Source: Alphaproteobacteria bacterium (GTDB lineage: Bacteria > Pseudomonadota > Alphaproteobacteria > JANSWW01). Taken from it: DNA of 64,000 nucleotides. The DNA lies in NCBI GenBank assembly GCA_024743275.1, contig JANSWW010000003.1, forward strand, positions 124,001 to 188,000, in the 5' to 3' direction. Under the pieces are notes generated by a model. The model was not told the origin of the DNA. It saw only the letters and a list, made by a program, of their open reading frames with translations, and did no database searches. Below, one piece after another: positions 32,662-41,573 of the stretch; the stretch's first letter is position 1, and every line of letters begins with the position of its first letter. The translations under genes and the position numbers were made by a program.

Positions 32662-32805
32662 TCAAGGGTGCATTTTTGCGTCCTTGGTGATCTTGTCGAC
32701 GACTTTCTTCTCGTCGCGCAGCGCGAGACCGGCCAATGGCAGTTCCTCAGAAGGATAACGTGCGACAGCGGCGCGGTTTGCCGCGTCATGGCCGGTTTGT
32801 AACAT
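32662..32805 (-). CDS. Possible small protein or gene remnant (47 residues)
   Basis: An open frame MLQTGHDAANRAAVARYPSE continuing to LRDEKKVVDKITKDAKMHP has protein-like composition, unlike the Arg/Pro/Ser-rich shadow frames nearby. There is no good ribosome site and the frame stops immediately upstream of its ATG, so it may be the relic of a longer gene. The rest of 32521-32861 holds nothing else recognisable. Confidence 0.3.
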   Translation of the reverse strand: MLQTGHDAANRAAVARYPSEELPLAGLALRDEKKVVDKITKDAKMHP

Positions 32806-32861
32806 GTCATCGATTTAGATAGCCAGGCGGACATTGCGGTTCGTCGCCCGCCCGCTTTGGA

Positions 32862-34433
32862 CTAAATGTTCGAGTCCGGGAAGGCGGCCTTGCGGCGGGC
32901 CATGAAGTCGAGCAGTTGCTCGTCCACACCCGGATCGATCGGCGGCGCCTCATAGGCGGCGAGCTTCGCCTTCACCACATTGGCGGCGTGCTGATAGGTG
33001 TCGATGGAGCCTTCCGCCTGCCATTGCTCGAAGGTCGCGTTGTTGGCGATCTCGGAGCGGAAGAACGCGGTCTCGAAATTCCGCTGGGTGTGGTTGCAGC
33101 CGAGGAAATGGCCGCCGGGGCCGACCTCCTTCAGGGCGTCCATGGCCTGGCCGTTCTCCGACATGTCCACGCCCGCCGTCATGGTGTGCATCATGGCGAG
33201 CTGGTCGGCGTCCATCACCAGCTTTTCATAGGAGGAGGCGAGCCCGCCCTCCAGCCAGCCGGCGGCGTGCAGCACGAAATTGACCCCGCCGAGGACGGTC
33301 GGCAGCAGGGTGTTGGCGCTCTCATAGGCGGCCTGGGCGTCGGGGATCTTGGAGCCGCACAGCGACCCGCCGGAGCGGAAGGGCACGCCGAGGCGCCGGG
33401 CCAGTTCCGCCATCCCGTAGAGCACCATGGCCGGTTCCGGCGTGCCGAAGGTCGGCGCGCCCGACTGCATGGAGATCGAGCTGGCGAAGGAGCCGAACAC
33501 CACCGGCGCGCCCTTGCGGACGAGCTGGGCGAAGGCGATGCCGGTCATCGCCTCGGCGAGGGTCTGGGCCATGGTCCCCGCGACCGTCACCGGCGACATG
33601 GCGCCCGACAGGATGAAGGGGGTGATGATGACGGCCTGATTGTTGCGGGCGAAGACCTTGAGGGCGCCGAGCATGGTGGCGTCCCAGGTCAGCGGCGAGT
33701 TGGCGTTGATCAGGCTGATCATCACCGTGTTCCGGTCGACGAATTCCTCGCCGAACAGGATCTTCGCCATATCGACGGAATCCTGCGCCCGGTCCGGATG
33801 GGTCACCGAGCCCATGAACGGCTTGTCGCTATGCCGCATATGGGCATAGAGCATGTCGAAGTGGCGCTTGTTGACCGGCAGGTCGACCGGCTCGCAGACC
33901 GTGCCGCCGGAGTGGTGCAGGGCCGGCGACATATAGGTGAGCTTCACGAAATTGCGGAAGTCCTCGATGGTCGCGTAGCGGCGGCCGCCCTCATAGTCGC
34001 GCACGAAGGGCGGACCGTAGACCGGGGCGAAGACCGTCGCGTTTCCGCCGATCTCGACATTGTTCTGCGCGTTGCGGGCGTGCTGGGTAAAGGTCGACGG
34101 CGCCGTCTTGCACAATTCGCGGGCCATGCCCTTGGGCATCCGCACCCGTTCGCCGTCGACGTCGGCCCCGGCATCCTTCCAGATCTGGATGGCCTCCGGA
34201 TCGTCGCGGAATTCGACCCCGATCTCCTGTAGGATGATATCGGCGTTCTCCTCGATCCGGACCAGCGCCTCCTCGCTCATCACCTGATAGGGCGGGATAT
34301 TGCGGTTGATATAGTGGAGCTGACGGACGGCCTTGGTCTCGCGCGCGGCCCGGCGGGCCTCCCGGCCCCCACCACCCCGGCCCCGGCGCGCCGCCCGGCC
34401 GCCCTGGCCTTCCGTGTTCTCGATATCCGCCAT
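32862..34433 (-). CDS. Trimethylamine methyltransferase (MttB) family protein, non-pyrrolysine
   Basis: 523 residues. The MttB-family barrel is visible through segments such as SEEALVRIEENADIILQEIG, FVKLTYMSPALHHSGGTVCEP, GAPTFGTPEPAMVLYGMAEL and GGHFLGCNHTQRNFETAFF. No in-frame TAG interrupts the gene, so it belongs to the non-pyrrolysine branch, whose studied members demethylate quaternary amines such as glycine betaine onto a corrinoid protein. The first ~35 residues are an Arg/Gly-rich basic tail. ATG 34433 has GGGAG upstream. No corrinoid protein gene is adjacent, so the substrate is open. Confidence 0.85.
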   Translation of the reverse strand: MADIENTEGQGGRAARRGRGGGGREARRAARETKAVRQLHYINRNIPPYQVMSEEALVRIEENADIILQEIGVEFRDDPEAIQIWKDAGADVDGERVRMPKGMARELCKTAPSTFTQHARNAQNNVEIGGNATVFAPVYGPPFVRDYEGGRRYATIEDFRNFVKLTYMSPALHHSGGTVCEPVDLPVNKRHFDMLYAHMRHSDKPFMGSVTHPDRAQDSVDMAKILFGEEFVDRNTVMISLINANSPLTWDATMLGALKVFARNNQAVIITPFILSGAMSPVTVAGTMAQTLAEAMTGIAFAQLVRKGAPVVFGSFASSISMQSGAPTFGTPEPAMVLYGMAELARRLGVPFRSGGSLCGSKIPDAQAAYESANTLLPTVLGGVNFVLHAAGWLEGGLASSYEKLVMDADQLAMMHTMTAGVDMSENGQAMDALKEVGPGGHFLGCNHTQRNFETAFFRSEIANNATFEQWQAEGSIDTYQHAANVVKAKLAAYEAPPIDPGVDEQLLDFMARRKAAFPDSNI

Positions 34434-34628
34434 CGTCAGATACTCCCAGAATTGCGCGCCTGTGCGCACGAGGTTCGACCCGTTCGAATTGTTTCCGTTA
34501 TGTGATCCGGGCGGGGGGCGGCGGCGCGTTCCAAGGCGACAGCGGCTATTCCCTTTCCGCCACCGGATGCTATCCCCTCTCCGGATGTATCCGCTAGACC
34601 GAATCCCACCCGTCGTCAGGGGACAATT

Positions 34629-35669
34629 GTGACGCCCGATCTCGCCCTGGAGGCGCTCAGCCACCTCTTCGACCGCGACCCCGCCTTGCAAAGCCGCAGG
34701 GAGACGGGGGGATTTTTGATTCGGCCCACCGCCCTGCCGCGGGGCTTCCGCGGTTTCATCGCCGAACAGACCTTTCGGCCCGCCGCCGACCGGCTCAAGG
34801 CGTCGGGTCTCAGGGTGACACGGCGCGTCTCCGGCCGGCATGCGACCGGGGTCGTGCTGGCGACCCAGCATAAGGAGGAGACGCTGGCCAACATCGCTCG
34901 GGCGTGGGGCCATCTGGAGCCGGGCGGCCTGCTGGTCTTTGCCGGTGAGAACGGCATGGGGGGCAAGAGCCTCGGCAAGCAGGTGGCCGTGGCCCTGAAC
35001 GGGGCGCTGAATGGGGCCCTGAACGGGGCGCGCCGGGAGAGCCTGCGCAAATCGACCGTTCTGCTCGCCGCGAAGTCTGGGGAGGCGCCACCGGCCTTCG
35101 AGGCCTGGCTTGAGCAGGACCAATTGGCGGTCCGGATCGAGCATCGATTCGCGACCCGGCCCGGCATGTTCTCCTGGAAGGCCGCGGATAAGGGCTCGGT
35201 CCTGTTGCGTCGTCATCTGCCGGACCGGTTTTCGGGGCGGATCGCCGATCTCGGCGCCGGCTGGGGGTATCTCGCGGTCCATCTCGCCGACCGGGCGGAG
35301 CCGGGCACTTGCGTCGATCTCTATGAGGCGGAGTTGCGGGCTCTGCAGGCCGCCCGGCTCAACCTTGCCGATGCCGGTCCCGAGATCGCCTGCCGTTATC
35401 GCTGGGTCGACGTCACGCGCCGGGCGCTGCCGAGACGGGCCTACGACCTGGTCGTCACCAATCCGCCCTTCCATGAAGGGCAGAGCGCCGATCCCGGGAT
35501 CGGCCGCGAATTCCTGACCCGGGCCGCCGAGATGCTGAAGCCCGGCGGGACTCTGCTCGCGGTCGCCAATCGCCATCTACCCTACGAGGCGACGCTCGAC
35601 CGGGCGTTCCGACGGTGGGAGACGATCGCGGACGAGGGCGGGTTCAAGGTGTTTTCCGCCATGCGTTGA
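34629..35669 (+). CDS. RsmC-like class I methyltransferase
   Basis: 346 residues from a GTG start. Its two-domain layout is that of 16S rRNA guanine-N2 methyltransferases (RsmC/RlmG type): a degenerate N-terminal methyltransferase-like domain and a catalytic C-terminal domain. The latter has IADLGAGWGYLAVHLAD near residue 205 and VVTNPPFHEG near 277; NPPF is the catalytic motif for amino-group methylation. An NGALNGALNGA triplet repeat near 119-129 is encoded by a short tandem duplication. It likely modifies rRNA in the cytoplasm. Divergent from the MttB homologue. Confidence 0.85.
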   Translation: MTPDLALEALSHLFDRDPALQSRRETGGFLIRPTALPRGFRGFIAEQTFRPAADRLKASGLRVTRRVSGRHATGVVLATQHKEETLANIARAWGHLEPGGLLVFAGENGMGGKSLGKQVAVALNGALNGALNGARRESLRKSTVLLAAKSGEAPPAFEAWLEQDQLAVRIEHRFATRPGMFSWKAADKGSVLLRRHLPDRFSGRIADLGAGWGYLAVHLADRAEPGTCVDLYEAELRALQAARLNLADAGPEIACRYRWVDVTRRALPRRAYDLVVTNPPFHEGQSADPGIGREFLTRAAEMLKPGGTLLAVANRHLPYEATLDRAFRRWETIADEGGFKVFSAMR

Positions 35670-35684
35670 GGTCGACCGACCGCA

Positions 35685-35723
35685 CGGTCTTGATTGGCGG
35701 TCTTGATTGACGGCCTTGATTTT
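35685..35723. repeat. Three tandem 13-bp repeats (CGGTCTTGATTGG)
   Basis: Units CGGTCTTGATTGG, CGGTCTTGATTGA and CGGCCTTGATTTT lie between the RsmC-like gene and the TusA-like gene. They are the same unit length as, but unrelated in sequence to, the array at 13388. Confidence 0.85.
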
Positions 35724-35751
35724 GGGTCGGTTTGGCGGCACGTAACGGTCC

Positions 35752-36024
35752 ATGAGTGACGATCCCGATCTGAAGGCCCTGGCCCCCGACGGCGCGCAAA
35801 TCCTGGACGTGCGGGGTTTCGCGTGCCCGCTGCCCGTGTTGAAGACCCGTAAGGCGATCAAATCGGTCGACGATGGCGGGCTGTTGCTGGTGGTCGCGAC
35901 CGACCCCGCCGCCCCCTTGGACTTCGAGGTCTATTGCCACCGGGCCGGCAATCCGCTGGAAGAGCAGTGGCAGAAGGACGATCTGTTCGGATTCCTGATC
36001 CGCAAGGGCGGTGCCGCCGCCTGA
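35752..36024 (+). CDS. TusA-like sulfurtransferase
   Basis: 90 residues with the SirA/TusA fold signature LDVRGFACPLPVLKTRKAI, in which the Cys of CPxP (near residue 25) carries the persulfide. It relays sulfur for tRNA thiolation or related pathways in the cytoplasm. The C-terminal FLIRKGG strand fits the family, and the length is normal. It may be co-transcribed with the RsmC-like gene 82 nt upstream. TusA versus YeeD-type role cannot be resolved. Confidence 0.9.
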   Translation: MSDDPDLKALAPDGAQILDVRGFACPLPVLKTRKAIKSVDDGGLLLVVATDPAAPLDFEVYCHRAGNPLEEQWQKDDLFGFLIRKGGAAA

Positions 36025-36044
36025 TCGAGAGTACTTTCCGACCG

Positions 36045-38003
36045 TCACATTGTCTCGAACGGCGGCGCTTCCACGGTACCCAGGGTATCGACGAACGGTA
36101 GGCCCGGGATGCCGGGGATTTCCGGAAAGCTGGGGATCGTCGGGATGTCGAAAGTTCCCGGCAGATTGTTGAGCAAGGTCTGCAGCGCGGTGAAATCGAG
36201 GGTTCTGAGCGCACCGGTGAAGAAGGAGACGTCACCCGTCATGGCGTAATCCAGGACGGCGGCCTCGAAGGCCGGGGTTCCCGTCTCGAACCCGATGTTG
36301 GTGGCCAGGCTCTGAGCGGTCTGCACCAACTGCGGGTCGAGCTGGTCGGTGGAGGCGGGCGTCGCGGGGAAGCTCTTATCCGTGAAGCTGTCGGTGGTTT
36401 GGCCGCTCTCATAGTCGAACAGGGATTCCGCCTGGGTGATCCGCCAGCTATCGGCCAGGGTCCGGTGGATCTGCTCGAAACTCGCCGTGCTGCCCAAATT
36501 CGTCCCGTCGCTCAAGGATAGATCGTTGCCCGGATCGCCGTCCTTGTTCCCCAGAAGACCCGTGACGCTTCCCGAGGCCCGGCTGTCCGCCAGCGTGATG
36601 TCGACGTCGAAGAAGGCGCCAAATTGCGGACCCGGCCCGTTGTTGGCGATGATCATCTTGTCGCCCGTTGCGAAGAACAGGGTGTATTCGTTGCTCTGCC
36701 GGGTGACGGCGCCGGTGCCAACCTGTTGGGTGGCACCATCGGCCAGTTCGACCGTCGCGCCATCCACCTTCAGGGTGAGAGTCTCGCCCGCCGTGAAGGA
36801 GACCCGGGCCGATCCGACTCGGGTCGCGATCGCCGTGGTGAGCGAGATCGAGGTGCCCTCCACCGGCTCGTAGCGGACCTGGATTTCGAAGCCGTCCGAG
36901 GCGGCGGTCACCAGCTTGAACTCCCCGACCGCCATGAAGTCGTAGGCCAGTCCGTCGAAGCTGACGAGATGGGGGTCGCCATGGCTTTGGCCCCGGTCGC
37001 CCTGATCCGGGTCGGAGAGCAGGCGGGGTGGGGCGATATCGGGTAGGCCCGCCATAGGCAGCCCCGCGGTCGGGAAGCTGTCCCGCAGCTGATTGAAGAA
37101 AGCCAGACTATCGGTCGCAATGTCCGGGTTCGCCGCCGTGAAGGCGTTCTCGTCGAAGAACTGCCTGTTCTCCGCCTGGCCGAAAGCCTGAAAGTGCTCG
37201 GCCGCCTGCTGCACGTTGAAGCCCGCGCTCAAAAGATCGGGGTTCCGCATCAGATATCCCGCCGCGTCGAAGCCGGGCAGGCGCCCCTCGTCGCGGCCGA
37301 AGTTGACGAAGTGCTCTCCGGCCTGCGCTTCGGTGAGGCCGGCGGCGATCAGGTCCGGATTGGCGGCGAGATAGGCGTCGGCGCTGAGCGGACGGCTCTC
37401 CGCCTGTCCGAAAAGTTTGAAATGCTCCAGCGCCTGGGCCTCGGTCAGGCCGGCGGCCGTGAGGTCGGGGTTGACCGCGAGATAGGCGGCAGCGTCGAAG
37501 TCGAGCATCCGATCCTCGTTGCGGCCGAAGTTGAGGAAATGGCTGAGGGCGCTCTCGGTTGTCAGGCCGGCCGCCGCAAGATCGGGATTGGCGGTGAGAT
37601 AGGATTCCGCATCGAAATTGAACGCGTCGTTCTCAGTGATCGTCCCTTTGGCGCTCAGGCTCATCCTGCCGTCCGGAAAGGCGGCGTTCACCGGGTTGAA
37701 CAGGCCGACCAGGAAGGTCTCGTCCGGTTCGATCGAGATGTCGGGGGTGATGGCGACCTCGATCGTTTTCGTGGTCTCGCCCGGTGCGAAGGTCAGCGTC
37801 CCCGGCGTGGCCGTATAGTCCGTGCCATTGGTCGCGAGATCATCGAAGAAGCGGTAGTCCATGGTCACCGCTTCCTCGGGCGCGCGGTCCAGGCTTACCG
37901 TAAAGGTTGCGGTCCGGCCGACGGCATCGGTTTCCGTAACCGTGGCGTCGGAGATCGAGACGGTGGGGGTGGTTGGAGTTTCCGTCGCGCGCGGGTTGGT
38001 CAT
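36045..38003 (-). CDS. Large secreted/surface protein with Calx-beta, 45-residue repeats and vWD domain
   Basis: 652 residues, no Sec signal. Residues ~12-125 are a Calx-beta domain (FTVSLDRAPEEAVTMDYRF, GTLTFAPGETTKTIEVAI). Residues ~128-320 hold five ~45-residue repeats (YLAANPDLIAAGLTEAQAGE, HFVNFGRDEGRLPGFDAAGY), the same module as in the RTX protein at 25499. Residues ~338-500 are a von Willebrand type D domain (GDPHLVSFDGLAYDF, GLLGNKDGDPGND). The C-terminus is hydrophobic and Pro-rich. Type I secretion or surface attachment is likely; calcium binding is expected from Calx-beta. Function is probably adhesive. Confidence 0.8.
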   Translation of the reverse strand: MTNPRATETPTTPTVSISDATVTETDAVGRTATFTVSLDRAPEEAVTMDYRFFDDLATNGTDYTATPGTLTFAPGETTKTIEVAITPDISIEPDETFLVGLFNPVNAAFPDGRMSLSAKGTITENDAFNFDAESYLTANPDLAAAGLTTESALSHFLNFGRNEDRMLDFDAAAYLAVNPDLTAAGLTEAQALEHFKLFGQAESRPLSADAYLAANPDLIAAGLTEAQAGEHFVNFGRDEGRLPGFDAAGYLMRNPDLLSAGFNVQQAAEHFQAFGQAENRQFFDENAFTAANPDIATDSLAFFNQLRDSFPTAGLPMAGLPDIAPPRLLSDPDQGDRGQSHGDPHLVSFDGLAYDFMAVGEFKLVTAASDGFEIQVRYEPVEGTSISLTTAIATRVGSARVSFTAGETLTLKVDGATVELADGATQQVGTGAVTRQSNEYTLFFATGDKMIIANNGPGPQFGAFFDVDITLADSRASGSVTGLLGNKDGDPGNDLSLSDGTNLGSTASFEQIHRTLADSWRITQAESLFDYESGQTTDSFTDKSFPATPASTDQLDPQLVQTAQSLATNIGFETGTPAFEAAVLDYAMTGDVSFFTGALRTLDFTALQTLLNNLPGTFDIPTIPSFPEIPGIPGLPFVDTLGTVEAPPFETM

Positions 38004-38211
38004 TGCTTGCCCCGTGATCGTTTCCTGAATCTCGGATCAAGTTTATAGCCCTAAAAAAATAGGGGTTTTGATCGAGGTCAATTTCCAGCCTTCTTCCCGT
38101 TGCCGAGAACGCCTCTTTTCCGGTATTTCTGAAGCGGAGGATCCATCGTAGGATGGGGGGCACAGTCGCGGTGCGCACTCTTGCGATGACGACGGGAGGT
38201 TGGGGGGTAAG

Positions 38212-38904
38212 GTGAGCGTCGCGAAGACCAATTTGCGCTGCGAAATGCTGACCCTTCGCGAAGACAGGGTAAAGACGCCCAACGGGGTCTTCATCAGCGG
38301 CGTTCATGTGAAACTGCCCGACTTGATTGGCGAGGCGGTGGCCGGGCGGCTTTTCGGTGACGAGGCGGTCCGGACCGTTGTGGGATCGAAACAGGCCAAG
38401 GGCGAAATCCGCCGGCCCCTCTTCCTCGCCGGCTCCATAGGGGGATACAAAGCGGTCAAGCAGGCCGTCGGAGAGATCGAGCGGCTGCGGCTCACCGACC
38501 TCGGCAAACTCGATCTGGAGGACGGCAAACTCCAGCAAACGCCCAAGACGGCCACCGAGACGGATTTCTTCAGTGCCCATGTCGCCCCAAAAGCCGGCGA
38601 GCAAGGGCATGTCGTGGAATGCGGCGTGGTCCGCTTCATTCTCACCGACTTTCTGTCCTACGATTCCGTGGTAACCGCCTTCAGCGATCGGTGGATGCTG
38701 CAATTCATGGCAAAGCTGGACCTGTTTCCCGTCTTCTTGATGGAGGACCCCGCCTATTTCGAGGTCCGGGACCTTCTGCCCCTGTTCCATCGGCTGGGCG
38801 GCGAGTTGGACATCCCCATCGTTCTGCTCGCCAATTTCCGGGACCGTCGCGCCCAGAACGCCGTTCTCGAGGTCTTGGGCGTCGATCCGAACGCCATCGG
38901 CTGA
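38212..38904 (+). CDS. Hypothetical protein
   Basis: 230 residues from GTG 38212, preceded by GGGGGG and TAAGG. No family recognised and no signal peptide or membrane segment. Segments such as HVKLPDLIGEAVAGRLFGDE and LVGDL-free hydrophobic strands (WMLQFMAKLDLFPVFLMEDP, ELDIPIVLLANFRDRR) suggest a soluble alpha/beta protein. It is divergent from the vWD-domain gene across a 208-nt gap containing a small CCCTA-A6-TAGGG inverted repeat. Confidence 0.65.
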   Translation: MSVAKTNLRCEMLTLREDRVKTPNGVFISGVHVKLPDLIGEAVAGRLFGDEAVRTVVGSKQAKGEIRRPLFLAGSIGGYKAVKQAVGEIERLRLTDLGKLDLEDGKLQQTPKTATETDFFSAHVAPKAGEQGHVVECGVVRFILTDFLSYDSVVTAFSDRWMLQFMAKLDLFPVFLMEDPAYFEVRDLLPLFHRLGGELDIPIVLLANFRDRRAQNAVLEVLGVDPNAIG

Positions 38905-38939
38905 TCTCCCTTTCCCCCGCCGCTCTTGCCGATCCAGCC

Positions 38940-39222
38940 TCATAACAGCTTTCCGGAATAGCACTCAAAACGAGATATTCATATATTTATATACGAGTGT
39001 TTAGAATATTTGCTCAGTCGAATCCTAATATCGTCGACGGTCCGTTGGGGCTCTTCTGTGCTGTCTCTTCAATAGGCGAAGTGGTGTCGCAAAAAACCCA
39101 CTTTAATGGTGCGAACCGAAATTGCTTGGAACATCTCGCGTTGAACATTATTAGTACCCCGTACGCACATGAGTTCGGAAAATATCGAAAATCTAATGTG
39201 CTAGGGATCCAAGAGACATTGT
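38940..39222 (+). promoter_or_regulatory. AT-rich 5' region of the sulfite dehydrogenase gene
   Basis: About 280 nt markedly richer in A/T than its surroundings (for example TTCATATATTTATATACGAG near 38980). No convincing gene is present; one 79-codon open frame here has poor composition. It ends in the GGAGG ribosome site of the sulfite dehydrogenase gene and probably holds its promoter and control sites, though none could be assigned. Confidence 0.45.
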
Positions 39223-39235
39223 GGAGGCAACGTTA

Positions 39236-40555
39236 ATGGAAGAGCAGAAAACAGAGTATGAAGCTGCGGAAAACAATCTGACCGCGGATGGTCTGCGTCC
39301 GGTATCCACCCTTCAGGACGACGCGCCGAGCGACGAGAATCGCCGCGGCTTTCTGAAAACCGCCGGGATCGCGGCGCTCGCATCCGTTGTATCGGTGCCG
39401 TTCAGCCGGTTCTTTCCCGAAGGACTTCAGCCGGTCGGCCTGGCCCACGCGGCCGGCGGGGATATGGACGCCTATGCGTTCAAGGACCAGTTGACGCTCC
39501 TGAACGATCGTCCGATCAACGCCGAAACGGCGGCCCATCTTCTGGACGACCGGGTGACGCCGGCCAACCGTCTGTTCATTCGGAACAACGGCCAGGTGCC
39601 GGAACACGCCCTGAACATGGACGCCTCCGACTGGAAGCTCACCATCGACGGCGAGGTCGACAAGACGATCGAACTCACGCTCGACGAGCTCAAGTCCAAT
39701 TTCGAGAATGTCACCCGTCAGCTTGTTCTCGAATGCGGCGGCAACGGACGTGCTTTCTTCGTGCCCGGCGCGTCGGGCAACCAGTGGACGACGGGGGCGG
39801 TCGGCGCTCCCGAGTGGACCGGGGTCCGGATGCGCGACGTGCTGAACGCGGCGGGCGTCAAGCCGAGTGCCGTCTACACCGGCCATTACGGCAACGACCC
39901 GCACTTGTCCGGCGATCCGGAGAAGGTCGCGATCTCGCGTGGTGTTCCGATCGAGAAGGCCATGGAGGAAGACGCTCTCATCGTCTGGGCGATGAACGGT
40001 GAGGACCTGCCGGCCATTCACGGCTTCCCGCTCCGGACCATCGTGCCGGGCTATCCCGGGTCCGCCTCGCAGAAGTGGCTCACCCGCATCTGGGTCCGCG
40101 ATCAGGTCCATGACGGTCCGAAGATGGGCGGCTATTCCTACCGGATGCCGGCGTATCCGGTGGCCCCGGGCACCGAGGTTCCGACCGAAGACATGGTGAT
40201 CATGACCACCATGCCGGTGAAGTCGCTGATCACGAGCCCGGCGACGGGCACGCAGATGACCGGCAAGACCCTGGACATCCGCGGGCACACCTGGGCCGAC
40301 GGGGACGTCGCGTCGGTGCACGTCTCCCACGACTTCGGTCAGACCTGGCAGGAAGCCAAGCTGGAGAAGCCCGTCAACCGCTATGCCTGGCAGCACTTCA
40401 GTGCCACCATCGAGCTCCCGCAGGCCGGTTACTATGAGATCTGGTCGCGGGCGACCGATATGGAAGGCCGCACCCAGCCGGTGACCACCCCGGGCTGGAA
40501 CCCGCGCGGCTACGGCAACAACATGGTCCATCGGATCGCCGTGCTGGCCGGCTAA
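39236..40555 (+). CDS. Sulfite dehydrogenase, molybdopterin subunit (SoxC/SorT type)
   Basis: 439 residues with a Tat signal (NRRGFLKTAGIAALASVVSV near residues 37-57), as needed for export with the cofactor. The molybdenum-ligand Cys lies in LVLECGGNGRAFF near 166. The C-terminal dimerisation (Mo-co_dimer) domain has RGHTWADGDVASVHVSHDFG. It oxidises sulfite to sulfate in the periplasm, passing electrons to cytochrome c. The start follows GGAGG by 8 nt. The next gene encodes a one-haem protein, giving a SorAB-like pair. Confidence 0.92.
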   Translation: MEEQKTEYEAAENNLTADGLRPVSTLQDDAPSDENRRGFLKTAGIAALASVVSVPFSRFFPEGLQPVGLAHAAGGDMDAYAFKDQLTLLNDRPINAETAAHLLDDRVTPANRLFIRNNGQVPEHALNMDASDWKLTIDGEVDKTIELTLDELKSNFENVTRQLVLECGGNGRAFFVPGASGNQWTTGAVGAPEWTGVRMRDVLNAAGVKPSAVYTGHYGNDPHLSGDPEKVAISRGVPIEKAMEEDALIVWAMNGEDLPAIHGFPLRTIVPGYPGSASQKWLTRIWVRDQVHDGPKMGGYSYRMPAYPVAPGTEVPTEDMVIMTTMPVKSLITSPATGTQMTGKTLDIRGHTWADGDVASVHVSHDFGQTWQEAKLEKPVNRYAWQHFSATIELPQAGYYEIWSRATDMEGRTQPVTTPGWNPRGYGNNMVHRIAVLAG

Positions 40556-40677
40556 CGGCCGGACACCGCACCGGATGCCGGGGCGTGTATCGGATGCGCG
40601 CCCCGGCTTTCCGCCCTATTCCTCTATATTGCATGAGTGCGGTGATGCTCATGCCGATCGCTATGACGGAGCTGGAG

Positions 40678-41130
40678 ATGAAGCTGCGGTTTCTAGGGGC
40701 TGGTTTCGCCTCTGTTTTTGTTCTTGGTGTTGGCTTGTTCGGCCTCACGACCGATGCCGCCGCGGAGGCGGCGATCCCGAATCCGATGATCCAGCCGGGG
40801 CCGCTGATGCCGCAGCCCGGTCAGCCAATGAGCCCGATGAATATCGCGCCGATGCAGCCCCTGGGCGGTTTGGCGGGGCAACCGGAAACCGGGGTCGAGC
40901 GGGATCCCGAATTCGAGAATTTGCCGATCTCGCCCGGCATGGAGGATACCTTCTACGCGTGTACCGCGTGCCATTCCTCCCAGACCTTTCAGCAGATGCG
41001 CCTTACCGAGGCCCGCTGGGAGTATCTCTGGGACTGGATGATCAAGGAACAGGGGATGCCGGAATACGACGCCGAGACCCGTGACATCATCCTCGCCTAT
41101 CTCAACGAGCACTTCTCGTCCGAGCGGTAA
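40678..41130 (+). CDS. Monohaem c-type cytochrome, probable sulfite dehydrogenase partner
   Basis: 150 residues with an N-terminal signal sequence (FLGAGFASVFVLGVGLFGLT) and a single CTACH haem site near residue 95. A Pro/Met-rich linker precedes the haem domain, and MPEYDAETRDIILAYLNEHF closes the fold; a Met in this region may be the axial ligand. It lies 122 nt after the sulfite dehydrogenase gene and probably accepts its electrons in the periplasm, like SorB/SorU. ATG 40678 was chosen for its signal peptide and GGAG site; an ATG at 40663 is possible. Confidence 0.85.
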   Translation: MKLRFLGAGFASVFVLGVGLFGLTTDAAAEAAIPNPMIQPGPLMPQPGQPMSPMNIAPMQPLGGLAGQPETGVERDPEFENLPISPGMEDTFYACTACHSSQTFQQMRLTEARWEYLWDWMIKEQGMPEYDAETRDIILAYLNEHFSSER

Positions 41131-41204
41131 CGCCGTTTGCAAGGTCCTGTGAAAAGGGGCGCCGTCCACTGGGAGGCGCCCATCCGGGCTATGGATCAAA
41201 CAGC

Positions 41205-41573
41205 CTAGAGCAGTTTCCACTCGCCCGCCTCGGTGCGGCAGCGATCGATGATGTAGCGGAAATGGTCGCCGGCGTCCTTGACATAGATGTCGTGCTGCAG
41301 GCGGACACAGTCCAGGCCCCGTTCCTTGAACAGCTTAATGATCTCCACCGTCCCCTTGTTGCCTGTATCCTTGTTGGTCCAGGCTCCCAAGTCGCCGACC
41401 GCCCTTGCGTCGTTGCCGTAGAGCTCTTTGGCCGCGGCGCGGAGCATCTGCCGGTCTTCTTTGGTGATTTCGAAGTTGTCGCGCAGGAAAATGGTGCTGG
41501 CCCCCGCTGGCAGCGCTGCCGTCAAGAAGAGACCCGCCGCGACGGCCGCCAATAGATGGTTCTTGAACCGCAT
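41205..41573 (-). CDS. Secreted protein with RT0821/Lpp0805-like surface-antigen domain
   Basis: 122 residues with a Sec signal peptide (LLAAVAAGLFLTAALPAGAS). The mature part has the pattern W-x-N-x-x-TGNKGTVEIIKLFKERG, then DCVRLQHDI and DRCRTEAGEWKLL: paired Cys and a terminal W, as in 17-kDa/RT0821-type surface proteins. Probably periplasmic or outer-membrane-associated. ATG 41573 follows GAGGAG. The divergent gene at 41773 ends with the same type of domain. Confidence 0.65.
   Translation of the reverse strand: MRFKNHLLAAVAAGLFLTAALPAGASTIFLRDNFEITKEDRQMLRAAAKELYGNDARAVGDLGAWTNKDTGNKGTVEIIKLFKERGLDCVRLQHDIYVKDAGDHFRYIIDRCRTEAGEWKLL

Noticed and set aside
32862..34433. Pyrrolysine-containing trimethylamine methyltransferase
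   Set aside because: No in-frame TAG is present, so it is the non-pyrrolysine type.
34434..35576. N-terminal extension of the MttB homologue frame
   Set aside because: The frame stays open upstream, but that part is antisense to the RsmC-like gene; the real start is ATG 34433 with GGGAG upstream.
38997..39236. 79-codon frame in the AT-rich leader of the sulfite dehydrogenase gene
   Set aside because: No ribosome site, no family, and it overlaps the ribosome site of the real gene.
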